Source: Neurospora tetrasperma FGSC 2508
Taxonomy: Eukaryota; Ascomycota; Sordariomycetes; Sordariales; Sordariaceae
Direction of reading: 5' to 3'
Length of the DNA stretch: 64,000 bases
Assembly: GCF_000213175.1 (NCBI RefSeq)
Contig: NW_009799101.1
Coordinates: 3,900,942 to 3,964,941 of the forward strand
Both the position numbers and the translations under genes were made by a program. Of this stretch, positions 57,449 through 64,000 are shown in pieces. The first letter of the stretch is position 1. Each line of letters begins with the position of its first letter. A model generated the notes under the pieces. It worked only from the letters and a program-made list of their open reading frames with translations, did no database searches and was not told the origin of the DNA.

Positions 57449-59241
57449 CTAGCCTCGGTTGCTGTTGCTGTTGGTGTTGTTGTTGGAGCCGAACGCGAAC
57501 TGGCCGAACACGCCACCTCCACCGCCGGGCGTCATCGGTCCGAGGTTGCCCAGCGCCGCCGCACCACCGTTGGTGTTGTGCGAGGCGGCGGCAGCAGCTT
57601 GCGCAGCAACGGCCGCTTGAGCCGCGTTGGCACCCGCAGCCGCGAGCGCGCCGGCGAGGTTTACTGGAGCACCGTTGGGCGTGCTGGGCGTTCCGTTCTG
57701 CGCACCGTTTGCCTGCTGCCCAGTCGCTGAGCTCTCGGTATTGGTGTTGTTAGTGTTGTTATTGCTAGCAGTCGCGGCTGCCGTGTTAAGAGTGGGAAGG
57801 CTGGCAACGACGGAGAAATCGGGGATGCCGAGACCCCAGACCTTGCCGACGTGCTCGCCACCAATATCTCCGTTGAAGATGCGCTTCCGTAGCTCGAAGA
57901 AGACCTTGCCAGTGATAAGGCTGTCACTGCCCGCCTGATGTGCACTACCCACGCGCTTAACCTTGAGAGTGTCGGCGATGTGTTCAAGACCTGATTTCTG
58001 CTCGAACTTTTGGAGGATTTCGGCCGCACCCGGGTCATTGGGGGTCAGCGCACCGCTGTTGTACTGCTTGATAGCGTGTTTCATGAGATGCTTAACGTCG
58101 TACGTCGAAGGGAAGTAAAGCTTCATGATCTGATCAAACTCAACCTCGTCGTTAGGAAGCTGAGAACAGATCAAAAGTTTTGTAAGATACCCAAAGTCGT
58201 AGCCGCCGTGGAAGCTGATCCAGCGCACGTCTTCAAAACACACTAAGCCGGATGGGATAAGCAGCGCGGCGAATTCCTTGGGGTCGATGCCATCCCGCTC
58301 AAGTAGGCTGAAGTCGATACCGGCTTGCTGTAGAGACTCGATCGAGGTCTGGTTAAACATGTCCTCCTTAAGAGAGAATTTAAAGTTGAACTGCCACGCG
58401 AAGGGAAACGGCCCCTGTTGATTGGCCGCCCTTTTCCCTGCGAGATCCATAGCATCAGTCGAGTTTGGTCGCGCAGGGGGTTGCTCGCCGTCTTCGTTGA
58501 ATAGGGCGATGCCGATCTGGATGACCTTCAACATGTCGACGTTGGTCCTGAGACATTGGTAATGGTAATCACTCTTTCCCCTAAAACCTCCCATCGGTCT
58601 CGACACAACGCCGGGAAACTCGGTGTCCTAGAAAGAAGTCCAACCCACGTTAGCCATTTCCAAGCTCTCCTCTCCCAGTAAGGGGGTGACTGCAGTCCCA
58701 CCATAGCAATGTACGGATACTTGTCCACCAAGTCTCTCAGTATGGCCATCTCCTCGTGCAAGTTGTGCCTCCACACCTCTCGTATCCGGCTCTTGCTCTG
58801 CGATCGCGTGACATGGTCGGCAAGGGCACCGTGACCCTGTTGTGGTGCGTGTTGCATGTGCTGTTGGTGCTGGGCATGCTGGGCATGTTGTGAGTGTTGG
58901 GCCGTCTGTTGCTGGGCCTGCTGCTGCTGATGTTGTTGTTGTTGGGACTGCTGTTGTTGCTGCAGTTGGGCCCCGTGCTGGAATCCCATCCTCGCAGCAT
59001 GGCTTGCCAGCCCCGAGTCTCCCCCCACATTGAAGCCGCCACCCCCAGCATTTAGTCCCCCGCCGAGGCCTAATAGGTTGCTATTTGCTGAAAAGGGGTT
59101 CACTTGGGCGTTCTGGTTGAGGTAGGCGGGGTTTCCTGTCAGCTGCGGAGGATGGCTTGCCGTGTGCTGGCCGTGTGTAGGAAACTGCTGATGGTAGGGC
59201 GAAGGTCCGCTGGGGAACCTGTTGATGGGTGGAGGAGGCAT
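57449..59241 (-). CDS. POP2: CCR4-NOT deadenylase CAF1/POP2
   Basis: Exons 59241-58702 and 58627-57449 encode 572 residues. The enzyme shortens mRNA poly(A) tails as a catalytic subunit of CCR4-NOT. The DEDD nuclease domain starts near residue 150 (IREVWRHNLHEEMAILRDLVDKYPYIAM). The splice joins this to DTEFPGVVSRPMGG, restoring the DxE residues at about 181 and 183. Later motifs are VRWISFHGGYDFGYL, STYDVKHLM and RVGSAHQAGSDSLIT, with the remaining acidic and histidine residues. The 150-residue N-terminal extension is rich in Gln, His and Ala. The tail after KVWGLGIPDF is about 120 residues of Asn/Thr/Ala/Gly repeats. Both low-complexity extensions are far longer than in animal CNOT7 (285 residues) but are typical in kind for fungal POP2. 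The intron is 74 bp with a GGCTAACG branch site. Confidence 0.95.
58858..58974 (-). repeat. Gln/His codon repeat in CAF1 N terminus
   Basis: CAG/CAA and CAC codons dominate this stretch on the coding strand, encoding runs such as QQQQQSQQQQ and HAQHAQHQQH. It is a variable low-complexity tract within the coding exon. Confidence 0.85.
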
Positions 59242-60065
59242 CGCGGAAGAGCGACAGCCACTAGACGGGTTCGATGCTGTGCGTCTATCGTGATATCGGA
59301 CTTGTAAAGGTTGCTCTTAGAAGTGTGCGCCGCGTATGCACCATTCCTGACCAGGCGCTGCTCTGCGGGATGACGGAGGGGCGGCCGAGCGCTCAGCCGG
59401 CGGTGGGATCGGCCTATGTGGACTGGATGATATCGTCGTCGTGGCTGGCAGGCAAAGGATCGGTGCGACTGCGGTCGAGGGGAACGAGTACGGAGGGGTA
59501 CAGCCTGGCAAGTAAGAGGCTAAGTTCTGTGGTGCGTGTTGACAGATTTCGTCGGACGGGTCGAAAGCTGGATGAGTGCTGTGCGTTTCGGGTGCACGGT
59601 CGAGGGCTGTCAACAGCAGTTGCTATCTGAGTTGTTGGGTTCGCTCACTTGCTCCAGTTCCAGTTGCAGTGTGTTGAATGGAACTGGACGTTGGAGGCGG
59701 CCGAGGCGGCAGGCTGTCGATTGCACGGGCCACCAGGAGCACAGTCGAGGTTGATGTCAAAGTGCCAGCAAGCACAGGTACACTACAACCAGGTACGTAC
59801 CATTTCCTGACTCGGCGCACGAGCCAGCTACCTATGGTTGCAGTGTTCCCTATGAGAGAGGACGGGCCCCCTTTCTGCCGCCAAGGACAGGGTTGGGGAT
59901 GGTGGTGCGGGTGTCTGTACGTAGTATACACTACACACTAAGCAGCCGCACAGGCCAAGCACGTCGGGTGCGGGCGACAACGTCGTCGACGTCGCCAAAC
60001 CAATCGAAGCAGCTCTGGTGAAGCCATTCCCGCATCGACGTTAACAAGCAATTGCCGTCACCAAA
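59242..60065. promoter_or_regulatory. Divergent upstream region of CAF1 and NDUFB3-like gene
   Basis: The 824 bp between divergent starts contain no gene I can support. The frame at 59274-59630 (+) lies in the expected CAF1 leader and shows no motif. Confidence 0.5.
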
Positions 60066-60487
60066 ATGCGCGTCACACGGTGAGTCTCACTTACGACTAC
60101 AAGTATCAGCTTTGCGATTCCTAACAACAACGAAAGAGTCCTCCGCGCCGTCCCCAAGAACCCCACGGGGTTCAACATCAGCGAGTTCCGTAGAGCTGCC
60201 CGTGTGCCCGAGCACGATCCTTGGATCAAGAAGTGAGTACAGGTTTTCGACGCTGTGCTCTTGGTGGAGGAGAGTTTGATAACCAACGCGAGAATCCCCC
60301 ACTTCCCAAAAACAGCGAGTCCTGGCGTACCACCGGCCAATTCTCCCGCTCCGAGCGCTTCAAGGGCGCTCTTCCTGGCTTTGGCACCGCCTCCGTTGCC
60401 TTTGCTATTTACTGCGTTTACGAGCATCTCTTTCTCAAGGATAAGCACCACCACGATGGTACTGCGTCCGCCGTCACTGCGCACTGA
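60066..60487 (+). CDS. Complex I subunit, NDUFB3/B12 family
   Basis: Three exons (60066-60079, 60137-60232, 60316-60487) give 93 residues with consistent phases. The chain starts MRVTRVLRAVPKNPTGFN, continues RVPEHDPWIKNESWRTTGQFS, has a Gly/Ala-rich membrane helix (PGFGTASVAFAIYCVYEHLF) and ends in a His-rich tail. The DPWxxxExWR motif and the single helix are the mark of the NADH:ubiquinone oxidoreductase B12 family, an accessory subunit of the membrane arm of complex I. Length matches the family (about 90-98 residues). Introns are 57 and 83 bp. The gene is absent from Saccharomyces, which lacks complex I, and so fits a filamentous fungus. Confidence 0.92.
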
Positions 60488-61425
60488 GATATAGGTGGGG
60501 ATGGACAATGAGATGGAGAAGAGTGTCTGAGTCGGACTGGGTGGATCCGGGTGGATATTCAGAGGGGGACAGGCCGTTGATATGGGGTCGACAAAGACAA
60601 AAACGACAAACAGGACGCCTACAAACGCCAGGTATAGCAGATAGCTGGCAGCCGAGCTCTGGTTGAAAGAGCTTCACCAGGGAAGTCTATCTCGGATGGC
60701 GGGAAAGATACAGAAGAGCAATATGACAGTACTGCACTTGACCCGGAGCGGTTGTTGAGGGAGGGCGGTGCCTATTGTAGACTGGTCTCCGTGATGAGCA
60801 TACATACATATTTCCCAAAGTGATCGAGATGTTCAGGTTCGTGTGATTCTTGGGACATGTTTATACCACAATCTGCTTCTCATCATGTGTTCCGACAGAC
60901 AGGCATGTTGGGCAGTGACATATATGCACGCACGCGCCGGCGGGGGTTTCTTATGGACATATTCTTGACTTATAGACACAAAGCAGTGAAATCAAAAAAA
61001 GGGACCCCGGCTTTTATATACATTATCTGTCTTTTTACAGGCTCTGTGTTGACTGTGATCGGTCACCTCGTTGTCCACTTCATCCCGACATCATAAAAGC
61101 CCTTTCTGTCTCTTCTCCCTTTAAAATCCTCCCATACTACCTACATAAGCCAACCCCCCATTCTGGTATATATATCATCTTAGTATCAAACAAATATGGT
61201 ATCTGTTTCAACGGAACCCACGGACACACAATGCAAAAAAGAAACAAAATCCAGAGTCTAGCCCGCGGCGGTCTAGGTCATGCTAAATCTTTGTTGTTGT
61301 TGTCATCATCCACGGCCATTAATCGAAAAAAAGAAAAGAAGAGACAAAAGGCAAAACAAAAGCCAAAGGCCAAGTCATAAAAACCCTTAAACGCCACATC
61401 AGCTGGATTGGAACGACAACAGCTT
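60488..61425. other. Convergent 3' flanks
   Basis: About 940 bp lie between the convergent complex I subunit gene and the coiled-coil gene. The right part, 61180-61400, is A-rich. No gene is seen. Confidence 0.5.
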
Positions 61426-63078
61426 TTACAGGCCAATGCCGTTAACCAAGTCCAAACATCCCTCGACCGCCATCTCCAACTCGCCCACGCGCTCCTTCAA
61501 GTGCCTGTTCTCGTCACGCAGCAAGCCGACCGTGTCCCAAGCCATGCTAGCGTCCTGGCCCCTGCAGTTCACGCACCCGTTCTCGTCCGAGCCGGGCGCG
61601 ATGCCCCTGATAATCTTCTGGAAGGCGCTCATCTGGGTTCCCATGATCTTGGGCTTGGGGGTGGTCGGGACGGGGGGAGGGGGGCCCATGGACCTCCTCT
61701 TGTTGGTGACGCTTACGTTCCGTTGCAACGTCGTTACTGAGGGAGCGGGGCTGTTGACGATGCTCATGGTACCATCAAAGCCGCCACCAGGAACGATGGG
61801 GCTGCGGCACCGCGCGGAGAACACGCTCTCGCTCTCGGCGACGCTGTCGGTGTCAGTCGAGTACGAGTAGTCCGTCTTGATGGTGCTGGCGCTCTCGCGC
61901 CACTTGCGCCGGGCGTTGTAGTCGGCGTCGACGCCGAGGTCCTCCGACACAACGCTGCACTCGGACATGATGGTCGACGTGCGCTGTGGGACGGGACGGA
62001 ACTTGCTGCGCTCAAAGGCGAGCTCGTCCATCAGCTTCTGGATGGCCTGCTCGTGCTCAGAAGCCTTACGCGCCATGCCCTCGAGCTGCATCTTCAGGTG
62101 CTGGGCGCGCGTCTCGGCCGCCTCGATCTCGTCGCGCTGGGCAGACTTCTCGGCTTCCAGGTCGCGGATGGTGATTACGCGCTCGCGGAAGGCGGCTTGC
62201 ATCTTGGTGAGGAGGCCGATGGCGTTGGCCTGCAGGTCCTTGTACGCGGCCGGGGAGAAGGTGTCGCTGTTGGGCGCAGCCCCATTGGGAGGGAACAGGG
62301 CGGCCTCGATGTCGAGGTTCAGGATCTCGTCGTCGTCAACGGCAGGGCCAGAGGACGCTGCCGGGCCCGGTGTAAACTTGGACGAGATGGCCGATATGAG
62401 CCGGGAGGTGACGTTACCCTTGGGCGTAGATGGCTCATGCATGCTGCTGCGGTTGCTGAACTGGCTGGCGTTGGTCCCGCGTCTACGCGACCTTGTGGGC
62501 GTCTTGTCCAAGGAGGTGTCGCCGTCGCGAACGGAGCCGGTCAGGGACTGATTGTCCGCCGCCTTGCTCGCTTTGCTACTGCGGGCTGTTAAGGTGGGAG
62601 CCATTCCCAATGCTTCTGCTGCTGCCGCGCCCGAGCTGTTGAGCCAGTCGGCAAACGCTCCTTGGGAATTGTCGGTTTGCTCCGACGAGGAGGCGGGCTG
62701 GTTTTCGGTGCCAAAGGTGAGGGCGATCAGGTTCGGGAACGATGTCCCGCGGCGATGTTTGTTTAGACCCGAGCCCGACTCAGCGTCTTGCTCAGAAAAC
62801 CCGCTGTGGTACTCTTGCAAGGGGGCCAAGGTGGAGGGGGCTGGGAGGATGATGGTCGAGGATGGGCGAGGCGGTGGAGCGGGCACTATGCGCGGCTTTT
62901 CTGGGACTCTGGGGGGGACGGCGTTGTGCTCTGAACTGACGGATCTGATCTTATCCAGCGATCCTCGCAGGGCTAGGGCTTTGGGAGGAGGTGTTGGACG
63001 TTCAATGGGGCGTTGGGGAGGCGGTAAGTCTCTTGCTGGCTGCGAGGGGGGCAGAGCAGGATTGGGTCTAAGGGGCAT
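61426..63078 (-). CDS. Unknown coiled-coil protein with C-terminal CxxC
   Basis: One intronless exon encodes 550 residues. The first 270 are disordered and rich in Pro, Ser and Arg, with PPPPRP-like segments that could bind SH3 or WW domains. A coiled coil runs from about 285 to 365 (LLTKMQAAFRERVITIRDLE, EIEAAETRAQHLKMQLEGM, ASEHEQAIQKLMDEL). A Ser-rich region with many possible phosphosites follows. The C terminus has MSAFQKIIRGI, then GCVNCRGQDASMAWDTVGLL and a second short leucine-heptad helix (RDENRHLKERVGELEMAVEG). I do not recognise the family. The CVNCRG-AWDTVGLLRDEN block looks like the conserved core and may be a small zinc- or partner-binding element. The base composition, length and clean open frame support a real gene. 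Confidence 0.85.
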   Translation of the reverse strand: MPLRPNPALPPSQPARDLPPPQRPIERPTPPPKALALRGSLDKIRSVSSEHNAVPPRVPEKPRIVPAPPPRPSSTIILPAPSTLAPLQEYHSGFSEQDAESGSGLNKHRRGTSFPNLIALTFGTENQPASSSEQTDNSQGAFADWLNSSGAAAAEALGMAPTLTARSSKASKAADNQSLTGSVRDGDTSLDKTPTRSRRRGTNASQFSNRSSMHEPSTPKGNVTSRLISAISSKFTPGPAASSGPAVDDDEILNLDIEAALFPPNGAAPNSDTFSPAAYKDLQANAIGLLTKMQAAFRERVITIRDLEAEKSAQRDEIEAAETRAQHLKMQLEGMARKASEHEQAIQKLMDELAFERSKFRPVPQRTSTIMSECSVVSEDLGVDADYNARRKWRESASTIKTDYSYSTDTDSVAESESVFSARCRSPIVPGGGFDGTMSIVNSPAPSVTTLQRNVSVTNKRRSMGPPPPVPTTPKPKIMGTQMSAFQKIIRGIAPGSDENGCVNCRGQDASMAWDTVGLLRDENRHLKERVGELEMAVEGCLDLVNGIGL

Positions 63079-64000
63079 GATGTAGTAAAAGTTTGGAATG
63101 CCACAGTATCCCTGGAGGTCCCGTGTCTGTTCTCCTGTGTGTCCCCTGGTAGTCCCCGGTAGGCGAATCTAGCCGTTGTTGGTCTGGCCGGTCGGCTTAT
63201 GTCCTGTTTGGCGGGGCCGGAGTGTTTCTTCAAGTCCAGGCGACCGAATGTTCGGCTCCTCTACCGCCGTGTTATTCTAGGAATACAGAGAGAGTATTGA
63301 CTGCTTCGGCTGGCCAATGTGTACAATATGGGGGTGATGTCTGGGGCTGAGACCAGTTTCAACGCCAAAGCAAGACAATGGAATGCAACAAGCTTCCACA
63401 GCTTCCACGGTGCGTAGCTGAGGTGGATTGGGTGGCAATTGGCGGCGGGAATCCTAAAATCGTGTTTTGGTATCCAAGATGGGGAGTGCCTTGCGTCAAA
63501 GGTGAACTCGAGTCGGGCTTCGAAGAGGTGCGGAGGTGGACGGGGCGGAAGAGTAGTATATGCCGCTGGCGTGCCGTGGCTCATGCGCTTATTTCAGGGG
63601 TCCAAAGTCTTGACCGATATATTGGCTCGGGAGAGGTGTAGGCCGATGTAGGCGCACGAGATTCTATCGTCCGAACAGGCGGGTTGGGTGAAATGGAAGT
63701 TCGAACCGTGACGGTGATAGAGGAAAAGAATTGACGATAACTAAAGCCATCCAAGAACCAAAACCACGGGAAAATATCAAGGGGTTAGACCCAAAGGAAA
63801 AAAAAAAAAAAAAAAAAAACTACTAAAAAACGGTCCAACGGTCTGGAGAAGTTTGGACCGAAGCGAGGTCCCGTTCTCCCCTTTCCACTTTGCCTGATTG
63901 CGCGCACGCGGCGGCGGCACCACCACGGACAGTCCACCACACCCACCCACCAGGCAGTCCACCACCACCAGAGTACTTTGGGGGGGGGGGGGGGGGGGGG
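63079..64000. other. Upstream region of coiled-coil gene to window end
   Basis: The region holds the leader and promoter of the coiled-coil gene. It includes a 22-base A run (63798-63819) and ends in a G run from 63980. No further gene is seen. Confidence 0.5.
63980..64000 (+). repeat. Poly-G run at window end
   Basis: At least 21 consecutive G reach the end of the window. Such runs are rare in fungal DNA and often mark a contig end or sequencing artefact. Confidence 0.8.

Noticed and set aside
57449-59051. Open frames on both strands overlapping CAF1, including 58737-59051
   Set aside because: They are shadows of the repetitive, GC-rich coding exons in other frames.
61967-63085. Plus-strand open frames opposite the coiled-coil gene
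   Set aside because: They mirror the minus-strand codon pattern and have no independent motif; the minus-strand frame is longer and has clear heptads.
1-64000. tRNA, 5S rRNA and CRISPR signals
   Set aside because: By-eye search for paired A and B boxes, dispersed 5S sequence and regularly spaced repeats found no credible case; a covariance search could still find one.

Overview
This window is nuclear DNA from a filamentous ascomycete, most likely a Sordariomycete close to Neurospora or Sordaria. The evidence is short introns (about 50-220 bp) with GTRNGT donors and CTAAC or CTGAC branch sites, a full-length 51-residue ribosomal protein L39, a Skp1 of 171 residues, and a 2.7-kb AT-rich tract with the marks of repeat-induced point mutation (RIP). 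I reconstructed 23 protein-coding genes by joining exons by eye. Most are core eukaryotic genes rather than an accessory cluster.

Layout, left to right: a membrane-anchored PI-PLC-X protein (-), nuclear poly(A) polymerase (-), a DUF676-type serine hydrolase (+), very-long-chain 3-hydroxyacyl-CoA dehydratase PHS1 (-), a 115-residue unknown protein (-), a LaeA-like methyltransferase (-), the Golgi GTPase ARL1 (-), ribosomal protein L39 (+) and SKP1 (-). Next is a 6-kb gene-free block (21.6-27.7 kb) holding two decayed elements. After it come GPI mannosyltransferase SMP3 (+), cytochrome oxidase assembly factor PET100 (+), a TACO1/YebC-type translational activator (-), a 2083-residue HEAT-repeat LAA1/HEATR5 protein (+), a DUF1640 mitochondrial membrane protein (-), an alpha/beta-hydrolase fused to a capping-enzyme-like phosphatase (+), a SnoaL-like protein (-), vacuolar-type alkaline phosphatase (+), GABA transaminase (-), a Cbf1-like bHLH factor (-), the GID9/FYV10 ubiquitin-ligase subunit (+), the CAF1/POP2 deadenylase (-), an NDUFB3-type complex I subunit (+) and an unknown coiled-coil protein (-).

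The most distinctive non-genic features are in the 23.1-27.2 kb block. The first is a 2671-bp Tigger/pogo-like DNA transposon (23128-25798) with 22-bp terminal inverted repeats and a TA target duplication. Its DDE transposase can still be read in one frame, but the two catalytic aspartate positions I could locate are now Asn codons and many Trp/Gln-type positions are stops. The second is an unrelated AT-rich structure (about 26362-27174) bounded by imperfect inverted repeats and containing three roughly 170-bp tandem units. The most interesting protein is the hydrolase-phosphatase fusion at 42.2-44.2 kb, with both active sites apparently intact.

The genes do not form one pathway. There are local themes: PET100 and TACO1, convergent neighbours, both serve cytochrome c oxidase biogenesis; PAP1 and CAF1, at opposite ends of the window, lengthen and shorten poly(A) tails; SMP3 and ARL1 act in the secretory pathway. 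Two gene-free zones of about 3 kb flank the LaeA-like gene. No tRNA, rRNA or CRISPR was seen. The window ends in a run of G that looks like a sequence artefact.
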